Origin: an uncultured bacterium
Lineage (GTDB): Bacteria > Planctomycetota > GCA-002687715
NCBI GenBank assembly: GCA_902826835.1
Contig: CADEGH010000018.1
Location: 1 to 64,000, forward strand
Reading direction: 5' to 3'
DNA: 64,000 nt
Shown here: one piece after another, positions 8,080 to 17,002 of the stretch
How positions within the stretch are numbered: position 1 is the stretch's first letter
Layout of the letters: every line of letters starts with the position of its first letter
Position numbers and translations under genes: made by a program
Notes under the pieces: model-generated
Database searches by the model: none
Seen by the model: only the letters and a program-made list of their open reading frames with translations
What the model was told of the DNA's origin: nothing

Positions 8080-10299
8080 TCAACCTTGACCGGCGAGGAC
8101 GACCCAGATCAGGAGCACGCCCAATCCGAGCACGGTGTACTGGACATAGTCCTGGATCTTCCCGCTCACCATGCGGCGGAAGAAGTCGCCCAGGATCATC
8201 ATGAATCCACCGGTACCGCGCACGCTCCCGTCCACGACGCGAGCATCGACTTGCCCAGTGAACCACGCAAAGTTGCGGCAGGAGGCGGCGGCCCCGTTGA
8301 CGGTTCCGTCCACAACCTTCTTGTCGAATTCCTTCATGCCGATCGCCACGTCCTTGACGGTGGGAACGACCCGCTTGCAGTACGCCTCGTCGACGAAGTA
8401 GAGCCGACGGAGCACCTCACGGTAGGCCGCGAGCGGCTTGATCCCCGCCACGAAGTCGCGGCCGCGGTTCTTCACAAAGAAGAACCATGCCGCTCCCACC
8501 CCGAGCACCAACACCGCCAGCGAAAACGCCATGACGGGCAAGTGCACCGCGTGGTGCGCGTGGGCGAAGTCGTGGACCACGGCCGGGGCGCTGGCAGGAA
8601 CATCGTGCTCGTGCGCGAGGTGGACCGCCTGCTCGGCAAAAATGGCCTTGCCTCGGTCCGAACCCGCTGGGCCAGTCATGAAGTCTTTGACCAACACCTG
8701 GTCGTTGACCCGCGACTGGAACCAATGCCCCCCGACCGCTCCGGGCGCCACCGGGGAGGCGATTCCACCGGAGATGATCGCCAGACTGGCCAAGACGACC
8801 AAAGGAATCACCATGGCTTTGGGTGACTCGTGGGCGTGTTCATGGCGGTGGTGGTCACCCGGCGGACCGTAGAAGGTGAGGAACAACAAACGGAACATGT
8901 AAAAGGAAGTGAGCAAGGCGGTGATGCCGGTGAGGGCGAACGGCAGCCAAGCGATCGGATGTTTGTGAAACACCCCAAACGCCGCGGCCTGGCCGAGAAT
9001 CGCTTCCTTCGACAGGAATCCACTGAAGAACGGAGTGCCGGCGATCGCGAGACAGGAGATGAAGAAGGTGGCGAAAGTAATTGGCATCTTCTTGCGAAGG
9101 CCGCCCATGTCCTTCATGTCCTGGCTGTGCACGGCATGGATCACCGAGCCGCTGCCCAAGAACATGCAAGCCTTGAAAAAGGCGTGCGTGAACAGGTGGA
9201 ACATCGCGGCCGTGATGCTGCCGACTCCCACCGCCATCACCATGTATCCGAGTTGGGAACAGGTGCTGTAGGCCAGGCCCTTCTTCAAGTCCTGTTGGAC
9301 CAAGGCGATGGTGCCCGAGAACAGGGCGGTGATTCCGCCGATTCCGGCGACGACCCAAAGCGCGGGCGACGAGAAATAGTCGCCCCCGAGGTAGCCACTG
9401 CCAGCGAGCAGCGGGAAGGTTCGCACGATCATGTAAACGCCGGCCGCCACCATGGTGGCGGCATGGATCAGAGCCGACACCGGGGTCGGACCTTCCATCG
9501 CGTCGGGCAACCAAACGTGCAGGGGAAACTGCGCGGATTTGGTCACGCAGCCCATGAAAATGAGAATGCCCGCGGCGATCAACGCGGTCTCGTGGCCCAC
9601 CCACGGTCCCTGGCCCTGCCCCAGCATCCCGATCGATTCCCAGATGCGGGGGAAAGACAGGACGCCTTCACCCGGCCACGCTTTCTGGATGGTTGCAATC
9701 ACGAGGAAGATGCCGGCCATGAAACAGGCGTCGCCGATTCGATTCGTGACAAAGGCCTTCTTCGATGCGTCCCCAGCCGACTTCTTGGTGATGAAGAACC
9801 CGATCAAGAAGTAAGAGCAGACACCCACCAGTTCCCAGAAGACGAACAGCATCGCCAGGTTGCTGGTGACGATGAGCCCGAGCATCGAGAAGGTGAACAG
9901 CGAGAGGAAGTGAAAGAAGCGTGGATAGCGATCCTCGCCGTGCATGTACGAGGTGCTGTAGAGGTGCACCAAGAACGCCACCAGGGTGACGACGAAGAAC
10001 ATGATCACCGTGAGGTTGTCCACCATCACGTCGAAATCGAGGACGAAGGCGCTGGCTCCGGCTCCGATCTTGAACCAATTGGCGCTCCAGACGTAAGCCG
10101 GCGAGATTCCCCCGCCCATGAGGACCTCGGTCACGAGCAGCCACACCGAGAGCGCAAGGCTACCGCCCACCGCCACCAGGCTGATCTTGTCGGCCGAAGC
10201 GGGTAGCCGGCGCTTGAAAAGCGCATGAAGGAATTGCGAGGTCCACGCCGCCAGCGGAAGGGCGACGATCAGGAGCGACATCAGGATAGGAGCTGGCAT
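8080..10299 (-). CDS. nuoL: NADH-quinone oxidoreductase subunit L
   Basis: This is the largest antiporter-like subunit of complex I, with 739 residues. The ATG at 10299 is chosen over an upstream-open frame because it follows GGGAGCG and begins the first hydrophobic helix (MPAPILMSLL). The longer reading frame would overlap nuoK in another frame. FVFWELVGVCSYFLIGF carries the conserved glutamate, and LPDAMEGPTPVSALIHAATM is the classical lysine-free helix motif region. The C-terminal third has a His-rich loop, then the lateral-helix and anchor region typical of NuoL. It is somewhat longer than E. coli NuoL (613 residues). Confidence 0.95.
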   Translation of the reverse strand: MPAPILMSLLIVALPLAAWTSQFLHALFKRRLPASADKISLVAVGGSLALSVWLLVTEVLMGGGISPAYVWSANWFKIGAGASAFVLDFDVMVDNLTVIMFFVVTLVAFLVHLYSTSYMHGEDRYPRFFHFLSLFTFSMLGLIVTSNLAMLFVFWELVGVCSYFLIGFFITKKSAGDASKKAFVTNRIGDACFMAGIFLVIATIQKAWPGEGVLSFPRIWESIGMLGQGQGPWVGHETALIAAGILIFMGCVTKSAQFPLHVWLPDAMEGPTPVSALIHAATMVAAGVYMIVRTFPLLAGSGYLGGDYFSSPALWVVAGIGGITALFSGTIALVQQDLKKGLAYSTCSQLGYMVMAVGVGSITAAMFHLFTHAFFKACMFLGSGSVIHAVHSQDMKDMGGLRKKMPITFATFFISCLAIAGTPFFSGFLSKEAILGQAAAFGVFHKHPIAWLPFALTGITALLTSFYMFRLLFLTFYGPPGDHHRHEHAHESPKAMVIPLVVLASLAIISGGIASPVAPGAVGGHWFQSRVNDQVLVKDFMTGPAGSDRGKAIFAEQAVHLAHEHDVPASAPAVVHDFAHAHHAVHLPVMAFSLAVLVLGVGAAWFFFVKNRGRDFVAGIKPLAAYREVLRRLYFVDEAYCKRVVPTVKDVAIGMKEFDKKVVDGTVNGAAASCRNFAWFTGQVDARVVDGSVRGTGGFMMILGDFFRRMVSGKIQDYVQYTVLGLGVLLIWVVLAGQG

Positions 10300-10316
10300 G
10301 ATCGGAGTTCGCTCCC

Positions 10317-10634
10317 CTATTCTTTCAGACTGTCCGCTTCGTCGATCAGCACACTGTCCGTGATGCTGAACACGTTGAGCAGGATGGCCAAGGCGATGGC
10401 CGCTTCCGCCGCCGCCAAGATAATGATGAAGATCGTGAAGATCTGGCCATCCAGGCGCCCCGCGGGCGCCGAATAGCGGTTGAAGGCGACGAAATTGAGC
10501 GCCGCCCCGTTGAGGATGAGTTCGACCCCGCACAACACGGCAATCGCGTTGCGCCGGGTGATGACGACCCCCATCCCGAGCGAGAAGAGAGCCGCGGCCA
10601 CCATGAGATAGGCTTTGAGCCCGACATCAGGCAT
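10317..10634 (-). CDS. nuoK: NADH-quinone oxidoreductase subunit K
   Basis: This 105-residue protein has three transmembrane helices, the normal size for NuoK. GVELILNGAALNFVAF holds the conserved glutamate of helix 2, and a second acidic helix follows (AAAEAAIALAI). It overlaps the end of nuoJ by 8 bp and is followed by nuoL after 17 bp. It belongs to the proton-channel module of complex I. Confidence 0.97.
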   Translation of the reverse strand: MPDVGLKAYLMVAAALFSLGMGVVITRRNAIAVLCGVELILNGAALNFVAFNRYSAPAGRLDGQIFTIFIIILAAAEAAIALAILLNVFSITDSVLIDEADSLKE

Positions 10635-11148
10635 GGGATTGCTCCACTCTGCGGCGGGCGAGGTAGGCAGCCCCGCAGAGGACCACCAAGAGCAGGACGG
10701 AGATCAGTTCGAACGGCAGGACGTAGTCCGTCAGGAGGGCGGTTCCGAGATCCTGAGTCGTCGGGGTCGCCGACGCCGGACGTCGGCTAGCCCAGCCCAC
10801 GCTGTTGATGACACTGGCCAGCACGAGGAAGAGCACCAAAGAGACACCCACCCCCGTCGCCATAGATCGGGTCGATTTCCGCTCGAGTTTCACGAGACCC
10901 GGATCCCGTTGCGTCATCATGATGCCGAACAGAATGAGAACGAGGATTCCCCCGATGTAGACGAGCACCTGAGTCAGCCCCAGGAAATCGGCACCAAGAT
11001 GGAGGTAGAGGCCGGCGACCGCGCTCAAACTCGAGAGCAGCCAGAACGCGACTCGCACGACATCCCTGGCGATCAGCACCATGGCACCGGAGACCACCCC
11101 GGTCGCCGCCAGGGCATAGAACACGATGATTTCGAAATCGATATTCAA
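10627..11148 (-). CDS. nuoJ: NADH-quinone oxidoreductase subunit J
   Basis: This is a five-helix membrane subunit of complex I. The start is taken as TTG at 11148 (then NIDFEIIVFYAL), because the extra upstream residues of the open frame are a basic low-complexity string that overlaps the nuoI C-terminus. This gives 173 residues, normal for NuoJ. QVLVYIGGILVLILFGIMMT is the diagnostic helix-3 motif. The gap from nuoI is 22 bp and the stop overlaps the nuoK start. Confidence 0.93.
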   Translation of the reverse strand: MNIDFEIIVFYALAATGVVSGAMVLIARDVVRVAFWLLSSLSAVAGLYLHLGADFLGLTQVLVYIGGILVLILFGIMMTQRDPGLVKLERKSTRSMATGVGVSLVLFLVLASVINSVGWASRRPASATPTTQDLGTALLTDYVLPFELISVLLLVVLCGAAYLARRRVEQSHA

Positions 11149-11170
11149 GGGTGGCTCTCTCTGTGCGGGT

Positions 11171-11755
11171 TCAAGACCCCGCCGCCGGCGGAGTTTCCTT
11201 CTTGCCCTTGGCCGCCGCCTTTTTGGCTTTGGCTTCCGCCTCGACGGCAACGATCAACTCGCGCGCCTCGCCTTCGCGGGCGCGATCCGCATCCGACCAG
11301 GGACCGTCGGTCAAGAGATTCTTGACGCCGTTCGCCCGCGAGAAACCGCTCACGTCGAACTCCTGGCCCATGTGGATGCACTCCTTCGGGCAGGGTTCGC
11401 AGCAGAGGTTACAAAAGATGCATTTGTTGAGGTCGAGGATGAACTTGGAGATGTAGGAGCCGTCCCCTTGCCACGCCCCGGCGAAGGGCTCGCGGGAACC
11501 GTCCATCTCGATGCAGTCGACCGGGCAAGCCTTCTCGCAAATATGGCAGTGGATGCACTTCTCGGTTTCGAGGTAGTGCACACCCCGGTGGCGATCCGGG
11601 ATGTAGCGCTCCTTCGGAGCTCGGGTCTTCGAGCCGTACTCGATCGTGATGATCTCTTTCGGCCGGACCATGTATCGCCAGGTGATCCCCATGCCGACGA
11701 CGATGGATTTCGCCGAGTCGCCGATCCGTTTGAAGTAACTCGCGAGTGCGCTCAT
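11171..11755 (-). CDS. nuoI: NADH-quinone oxidoreductase subunit I (2x[4Fe-4S])
   Basis: This is the ferredoxin-like peripheral-arm subunit that holds clusters N6a and N6b next to NuoB. Two full cysteine motifs are visible, CIHCHICEKACPVDC and CIFCNLCCEPCPKEC. The ATG at 11755 begins MSALASYFKR; the upstream-open part of the frame overlaps nuoH and is rejected. The predicted protein has 194 residues, with an Ala/Lys-rich tail of about 25 residues after the conserved core. It is one of only two cluster-bearing complex I subunits in the window. Confidence 0.97.
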   Translation of the reverse strand: MSALASYFKRIGDSAKSIVVGMGITWRYMVRPKEIITIEYGSKTRAPKERYIPDRHRGVHYLETEKCIHCHICEKACPVDCIEMDGSREPFAGAWQGDGSYISKFILDLNKCIFCNLCCEPCPKECIHMGQEFDVSGFSRANGVKNLLTDGPWSDADRAREGEARELIVAVEAEAKAKKAAAKGKKETPPAAGS

Positions 11756-11768
11756 CCGAATCGGCCCT

Positions 11769-13004
11769 TCAGCTCTTGTAGTTCGCGAGTTGATAGCTCT
11801 TGGTGCCGCGGATCGCGCCGCGGACCCAGATCCATCCCCCCACCGTTGCCACCAAGAAACACACGAGCCCCGAGATACTGCCGACCACCGGGAAAGCCGG
11901 TCGTTGGCTATCACCCATGAGATCCGCGGGCACTCCCGCGATTCCCTGCCAAAGCGCGGCCCCGATCAAGCAGACCATTCCGATCGGCACCATGACCTTG
12001 AGACAGAGGTACATCATCTGGTCCAGGCGGATGCGGGGAAGTGTCCAGCGGAGCCACATCTGGAGGAAGACCAGAGCGAACGATTTTGTGATGAGCACGA
12101 TCGCGCCGACCAGGTTCGCGAGCAACGCGCTCTTGGCGACCCACGCATCGACGGGGGCGATTCCGGTGTACCACCCCCCGAGGAACATCACGACGGCGAG
12201 GGCGGACACCACGTACATCGCGGCATACTCGGCAATGAAGAAAATGCCGAATCGCATGCCCGAGTACTCGGTATGGAACCCGGATACGAGTTCCGACTCG
12301 GCCTCGGGAAGGTCGAAGGGCGCCCGTTTGCACTCCGCCAAACTCGCTATGTAGTAGGAAATGAACACGATCGGCATGAACGGATTGCGGAACACGAGCC
12401 AGTTCCAAAACATCCCGTTCTGACTCTCGACCATGCCGTTCAGAGAGAGCGTTCCCGCTACCACCGCGACCGTCACGAACGCGATGCCCATCGGGATTTC
12501 GTAGGACACGACCTGCGTGGCCGCGCGCACCGACCCGAAGAGCGACCACTTGTTATTGGAGGCCCAACCGGCGGCGATGACCCCGATCGCCTCGAGTGAT
12601 CCCACTGCGGCCAGGAAGAAAATCCCAAGATCCAAGTCGGCGATGACGAGGTCCGGCCCGAAAGGCAGAACCGCGAAGCTCACGAAGGTTCCGGCAAAGG
12701 CGAGGATCGGCGCGAGCGCGAACAAAAAGCGGTCGGCTCCTTCCGGAATGATGTCTTCCTTGGCCAGGAGCTTGAGCCCATCGGCCAGAGTCTGCAGGAC
12801 TCCGTGCGGGCCGACTTCCATCGGCCCGAGTCGGCACTGGATATGCGCCGAAACCTTGCGCTCGAGCCACACGAAGAACAGCGCCGCCACCGAGACGAAG
12901 ACGGTGATTCCGACCGCCCAGGCCGCCGCGACCCCGATAAACTTGGGCAAGAACCCCGCATCCGGGTTGTCGAGGAGCCAACCGACAAAGGTGAAGAACT
13001 CCAT
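11769..13004 (-). CDS. nuoH: NADH-quinone oxidoreductase subunit H
   Basis: This is the membrane subunit that joins the peripheral arm to the proton-pumping arm and forms the quinone tunnel. It has 411 residues and about nine helices. The conserved acidic loop is visible as FDLPEAESELVSGFHTEYSG, and AHIQCRLGPMEVGPHG is the N-terminal quinone-tunnel loop. It starts 2 bp after the nuoD stop, in the place where nuoEFG would lie in a 14-gene operon. Confidence 0.97.
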   Translation of the reverse strand: MEFFTFVGWLLDNPDAGFLPKFIGVAAAWAVGITVFVSVAALFFVWLERKVSAHIQCRLGPMEVGPHGVLQTLADGLKLLAKEDIIPEGADRFLFALAPILAFAGTFVSFAVLPFGPDLVIADLDLGIFFLAAVGSLEAIGVIAAGWASNNKWSLFGSVRAATQVVSYEIPMGIAFVTVAVVAGTLSLNGMVESQNGMFWNWLVFRNPFMPIVFISYYIASLAECKRAPFDLPEAESELVSGFHTEYSGMRFGIFFIAEYAAMYVVSALAVVMFLGGWYTGIAPVDAWVAKSALLANLVGAIVLITKSFALVFLQMWLRWTLPRIRLDQMMYLCLKVMVPIGMVCLIGAALWQGIAGVPADLMGDSQRPAFPVVGSISGLVCFLVATVGGWIWVRGAIRGTKSYQLANYKS

Positions 13005-13006
13005 GG

Positions 13007-14203
13007 CTAGCGGTCAACCTCCCCGAGAACGATGTCCATGCTGCCGATGATGGCGATGAGGTCCGCGACCATCGAGCCCCGGGAGATCTCCGGGATGACG
13101 CTGATGTTGTGGAACGACGGGGCTCGACACTTCACCCGATACGCGATGTCCTTGCCGTCGGAGACGACGTAGAAACCGAGCTCGCCTCGCGAGTTCTCGA
13201 TGCGCGTGTAGGCCTCTCCCTTGGGCGGGCGTATCTTTCCTTTGATCTTGGGCGAACGATATTCGCCACCGGGAATTTTCGCGGCCGCCTGCTCGACGAT
13301 TCGCAGGCTCTGCTCCATCTCGCGGATGCGGACAATGTAGCGGTCGTAACAGTCGCCGAGAGCTCCGGCCTCGCCCTGGCCGACCACCACATCGAAATCG
13401 AAGCGGTCGTAGATGCCGTAGGGCATGTCGCGCCGCAGATCCCGCGCGAGACCACTGCCCCGCAGGACCGGTCCCGTGCAGCCGTATTGGATCGCGGTTT
13501 CGGGACGCAACACTCCGACCTTGGCGGTTCGCCGGATGAAGATGTCGTTCTTCGAAAGCAGGTCGTCGTATTCGAGCGCTTTGGGCCGGAAGTAGGCGCA
13601 GAAGTCCTTGATGGTCTGCACCATGCGATCGTCGACGTCGTAGGCGACCCCACCTGGGCGGATGTAGTTGTAGTTCAGGCGCTGTCCGCAGATCGCCTCG
13701 AAGATGGAGAGAATCTTTTCTCGTTCGCGGAAGCAGTACAAAAACGGGGTGATCGCACCGATGTCCATTCCGTAGGTGCCGATCGCGAGCAGGTGCGAGG
13801 CGATTCGATTGAGCTCTTGGCAGATGATCCGGATGTACTGGGCTCGCTCCGGGATCACCAGATCAGGGAACAGCTTTTCGATGGCCATCGAAAAGCCCCA
13901 ATTGTTGCCCATCGCGGTGAGGTAATCGAGTCGATCGGTGTAGAGAACCGACTGGAGGATCGACACGCTCTCGCAATGTTTCTCGAAGCAGCGGTGGAGA
14001 TAGCCGACATGCGGCTCGCAATCGATGACCATCTCCCCGTCGGTGCGTACCACCACCCGGAGCACCCCGTGCGTCGCGGGATGCTGAGGCCCCATGTTGA
14101 GGAGCATTTCCTCGGTGCGGAGATCCCCGTCTTGGTCGAGCATGCGGCCGCGCGATAGCCCGGCCGGCACGGGGGTCAGGGTTCGGGCGGCTTCAGACGA
14201 CAT
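13007..14203 (-). CDS. nuoD: NADH-quinone oxidoreductase subunit D
   Basis: This 398-residue peripheral-arm subunit forms the quinone-binding site with NuoB. Visible hallmarks are NMGPQHPATHGVLR, EPHVGYLHRCFEK and the C-terminal DIVLGEVDR. It is separate from nuoC, unlike the fused NuoCD of E. coli, and its start overlaps the nuoC end by 11 bp. The open frame begins with a short non-conserved tail (MSSEAART...) that contains no competing start of better quality. Confidence 0.97.
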   Translation of the reverse strand: MSSEAARTLTPVPAGLSRGRMLDQDGDLRTEEMLLNMGPQHPATHGVLRVVVRTDGEMVIDCEPHVGYLHRCFEKHCESVSILQSVLYTDRLDYLTAMGNNWGFSMAIEKLFPDLVIPERAQYIRIICQELNRIASHLLAIGTYGMDIGAITPFLYCFREREKILSIFEAICGQRLNYNYIRPGGVAYDVDDRMVQTIKDFCAYFRPKALEYDDLLSKNDIFIRRTAKVGVLRPETAIQYGCTGPVLRGSGLARDLRRDMPYGIYDRFDFDVVVGQGEAGALGDCYDRYIVRIREMEQSLRIVEQAAAKIPGGEYRSPKIKGKIRPPKGEAYTRIENSRGELGFYVVSDGKDIAYRVKCRAPSFHNISVIPEISRGSMVADLIAIIGSMDIVLGEVDR

Positions 14204-14672
14204 TGTTACGAACCCCGTGGTAGGTGTCGGGCGACTTGTAGTCCTTGCGGAGCGGATGGCCTTCCCAGTCTTCGGCGCACAAAATGCGCACGAGGTTGTG
14301 ATGGCCTTCGAATCGGAAACCCAGAAGATCGTAGGCCTCGCGCTCGTGCCAGTCGGCGGTGCGCCAGATGTGCTCGACCGTGGGGATCACGGGATTCTCG
14401 TAGGGGACGCGGATGCGCACCGAAATCGAAAGCCGGGCCGCATCCATGCGCTCGACGTGGTAGATCGCGTCGAGGCCTTGCCCTTTGCCGCGATCGATTC
14501 CGGTCAGGCACGAGAGGTAATCGAGTCGAAAATCATCGCGCAGGCTTTGGGCCAGCTCGGGCCAAGTTGCCGGCTCGATACGCACGGAAGGCACGAGCCC
14601 GTTCTCATCGCTCTCGATGATCCGGGGCCCGAACTTCTGGCGGAGTTTTTCGAAGAGAGTGGACCGGTCCAT
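14193..14672 (-). CDS. nuoC: NADH-quinone oxidoreductase subunit C
   Basis: This is a peripheral-arm subunit of 159 residues (30 kDa subunit family). The diagnostic run is HIWRTADWHEREAYDLLGF, followed by the HPLRKDYK segment. It starts 3 bp after nuoB ends and overlaps nuoD by 11 bp, which indicates translational coupling. It scaffolds the Q-module and carries no cofactor. Confidence 0.96.
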   Translation of the reverse strand: MDRSTLFEKLRQKFGPRIIESDENGLVPSVRIEPATWPELAQSLRDDFRLDYLSCLTGIDRGKGQGLDAIYHVERMDAARLSISVRIRVPYENPVIPTVEHIWRTADWHEREAYDLLGFRFEGHHNLVRILCAEDWEGHPLRKDYKSPDTYHGVRNNVV

Positions 14673-14675
14673 GCG

Positions 14676-15224
14676 TTACTCCACGAGCAGGCTGGGACGA
14701 GCTCCCACGCGGTTGCGATCCAAGATGCGCTCCTTCGCGACCTTCTCCTGGATGCGGAACAGCCCCTCGAGCAGGGCTTCCGGACGCGGCGGGCAGCCCG
14801 GCACGTAGACGTCGACCGGCACGATGCGGTCGACTCCCTTGAGCACGTGGTAGCCGTATTTGATGTAGGGCCCACCAGACACCGTGCAGGCGCCCATCGC
14901 GAGCACGTACTTCGGCTCGGGCATCTGATCGTAGAGCCGCTTCACCCGGGGCGCCATTTTGTTCGTGACGGTCCCGGCCACGATCATGAGGTCGGATTGC
15001 CGTGGCGTGGCCCGGAACGGCCCTGAGCCGAATCGGTCGATGTCGTAGGACGAAGCTCCGGTGGCCATCATCTCGATGGCGCAGCAGGCGAGCCCGAAAG
15101 TCATCGGCCACACCGAATTCTTGCGAGTCCAACCGATCAGCTTGTCCACCTGGGTGATCAGGATGTTGTCGCGCAGCGACGCGGCCTGATCCAAGGGAGT
15201 GGAGAGCGCTTTGGGTTCAGTCAT
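14676..15224 (-). CDS. nuoB: NADH-quinone oxidoreductase subunit B ([4Fe-4S] N2)
   Basis: This 182-residue subunit carries the terminal cluster N2 that reduces quinone. The tandem-cysteine motif [11 protein letters not shown] is present, together with MGACTVSGG and [14 protein letters not shown], which supply the other ligands. It lies 19 bp after nuoA. Its integrity means the quinone-reducing end of the complex is intact despite the missing NADH module. Confidence 0.97.
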   Translation of the reverse strand: MTEPKALSTPLDQAASLRDNILITQVDKLIGWTRKNSVWPMTFGLACCAIEMMATGASSYDIDRFGSGPFRATPRQSDLMIVAGTVTNKMAPRVKRLYDQMPEPKYVLAMGACTVSGGPYIKYGYHVLKGVDRIVPVDVYVPGCPPRPEALLEGLFRIQEKVAKERILDRNRVGARPSLLVE

Positions 15225-15243
15225 GAGTGTGACTCCGGGCCCC

Positions 15244-15681
15244 TCAGGGCGCGCGCAGTTCTCCCCGCGGGGCCGGTGGTACGACCGCGGCCTCGCCGCT
15301 CGAAGTCGACTTCACCCACTCGAGGTCCCCCTTCGCCCAGCAATAGACGAGCCCGACTCCGAGGATCGCGACGAAGACGAAGACTTCGAGGAAGGCGAAG
15401 AGCCCCCCGATCTTGGAGAAGTGATGGAAGACGGCGGCCCAGGGGAACAGGAACGCGACTTCCACCTCAAAGATCAAGAAGACCAGGGCCACCGTGTAGA
15501 AGCGCATGTCGAAGCGCACCCACGCCGAGCCCACGGCCGGCTCGCCGCACTCGTAGGTGGTTTCCTTCGCGGGATCCTTGATCCTGGGCGCGAGGATGCG
15601 GCTCAAGACCGCGACGTTCAAGATGACGAACGCGACGCCGAAGAGGAGACCGAACAGCACGTTGGCGTACTGGAAGCCCAT
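15244..15681 (-). CDS. nuoA: NADH-quinone oxidoreductase subunit A
   Basis: This is a three-helix membrane subunit of 145 residues and the first gene of the nuo operon. The conserved loop [20 protein letters not shown], with its cysteine, and the acidic helix [17 protein letters not shown] are clear. The ATG at 15681 is preceded by CGGAGTGATCG. The 148 bp upstream show no strong promoter, so the operon may be read from its own weak promoter or from upstream. Confidence 0.96.
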   Translation of the reverse strand: MGFQYANVLFGLLFGVAFVILNVAVLSRILAPRIKDPAKETTYECGEPAVGSAWVRFDMRFYTVALVFLIFEVEVAFLFPWAAVFHHFSKIGGLFAFLEVFVFVAILGVGLVYCWAKGDLEWVKSTSSGEAAVVPPAPRGELRAP

Positions 15682-15829
15682 CGATCACTCCGAAGTCTTC
15701 GCGCGGAGAACGCGGGGCCAGGGTAGGCACCCGCTCTGAGCGCTCGCCTCATCGGCCAGGGCTCACTGGATATGCTCGACCGGCGAGCGGCGGAGTTTAT
15801 CAGCGGCTTCCGGGATCCACCACCGTCGA

Positions 15830-16741
15830 TCACGGACGAATCGACACCGCCATTCCGTCGGCGACCCAATCAAAGACGGAGTGCAAATCTGCCGCATGCA
15901 GCCGCACGCAACCGTCGCTTTCGGCACGCCCGATCGAGCCGGGATCCACGGTTCCATGGATCCCCAGCGTGGTCGGCCGCCCCCCCGCGTGCAATCCGAT
16001 CCAGCGGGAACCGATCAAGTGACCGCGCTCCCCGAACCGGATGACCCGCTTGGTCTGCGGATCTGTCCAGGGCGGATCCACGATCCTCTCCCCCACCGTG
16101 AAATCGCCGGCGGGCGTGAGGTCGCCTCTCCCGAGACCAACCGGGAAAGTGGCGACGCAGAACTCCCCCATCACCACGAAGAGCCGGAATGCGGATTGGT
16201 CGACCACCACCCGAATGGCGGCCTTGGGGACTTTGAGACGCTGGCCCGCCCGCAATCTTGCCGCAGGGATTTGGTTGATGGACTCGAGGAACCCGGGGGC
16301 AACGTCAATCCCTTGCTCGCGCAACCGCTTCGCGATTTTCCAGAAGCTGTCCCCCGCCAGGACGGAGATCTCGGAGAACCACGGAACCACGGCCGGCGTC
16401 CAGAGCATTTGATCCGACAGGGTTTGGAATCGCCCGATGCTCGCGGTGCGCTCCCCATCGGGGAGGTCCTCGCTCCAGATTCTTCGCGCCAACAGTTCCC
16501 ACTCGTCCTCAGGCGGAAGGGTCTGAGCGGACAGTGCGGGAGTTGGCGGCGCTACGGGCAGCGGCCTCACCGATTCCATTTGTCGAAGGTCGACGTCGGG
16601 CGAGCCGGCCTGCAGCTCTCGATCGGGTGGCCACAGCGCCCACACCACGGCACCGCACAGCGCCAACGCCGACACCACCAACCAAAGCGGGCGGTCCGGT
16701 GACCTGGATGATTTCCTACGAGGTGCGATGGGATTGCTCAC
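15830..16741 (-). CDS. L,D-transpeptidase (YkuD) with LysM-like domain
   Basis: This cell-wall enzyme is expected to make 3-3 peptidoglycan cross-links or attach proteins to peptidoglycan. It starts with GTG at 16741 and has an N-terminal membrane anchor (residues 19-37). A LysM-like peptidoglycan-binding segment follows (about residues 124-172, including DSFWKIAKRL). The YkuD catalytic domain (about 175-303) has IHG at 261-263 and SDGCVRL, with the nucleophile Cys278. A GC-rich hairpin lies directly upstream of the start and overlaps the ribosome-binding region. Confidence 0.93.
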   Translation of the reverse strand: MSNPIAPRRKSSRSPDRPLWLVVSALALCGAVVWALWPPDRELQAGSPDVDLRQMESVRPLPVAPPTPALSAQTLPPEDEWELLARRIWSEDLPDGERTASIGRFQTLSDQMLWTPAVVPWFSEISVLAGDSFWKIAKRLREQGIDVAPGFLESINQIPAARLRAGQRLKVPKAAIRVVVDQSAFRLFVVMGEFCVATFPVGLGRGDLTPAGDFTVGERIVDPPWTDPQTKRVIRFGERGHLIGSRWIGLHAGGRPTTLGIHGTVDPGSIGRAESDGCVRLHAADLHSVFDWVADGMAVSIRP

Positions 16742-16748
16742 AAGTCTT

Positions 16749-16772
16749 CCCCGCCCGCGCGAGCGGGCGGGG
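16749..16772 (-). promoter_or_regulatory. GC-rich hairpin over the L,D-transpeptidase ribosome-binding site
   Basis: CCCCGCCCGC (16749-16758) and GCGGGCGGGG (16763-16772) are perfect 10-bp inverted repeats with a 4-base loop. In the minus-strand mRNA the 3' arm ends in GGGG, immediately followed by AAGACTT and the GTG start. The hairpin therefore shares bases with the likely Shine-Dalgarno sequence GGGGAAG. It could limit translation, or mark the end of transcripts from pheT. No U-run follows, so it does not look like an intrinsic terminator. Confidence 0.55.
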
Positions 16773-17002
16773 GGAGCTCGAAATAGTCGAGGGGACCACC
16801 AACAGGCCGTCCGGTATGTCGAGCCCCCGAACCCTCAATCCGAGGGTGGAGACCTGGAGAGCGGCATCGCTGTTCCCGAATGGGCATCAGCGCCGTCCAC
16901 CCCACGCGGCCTCCGGGGTAGATCTTCGTGGGTCGGGAGCAGTCGACCGAGACGAGCCGGGCAGACCCTCGACTGGAGTATGCTCCGACGGGAGGGGGAG
17001 CT

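Noticed and set aside
10300-10533. Upstream extension of nuoL
   Set aside because: It lies in the nuoK coding region and is basic and Gly-rich. The ATG at 10299 has a Shine-Dalgarno sequence and begins the first helix.
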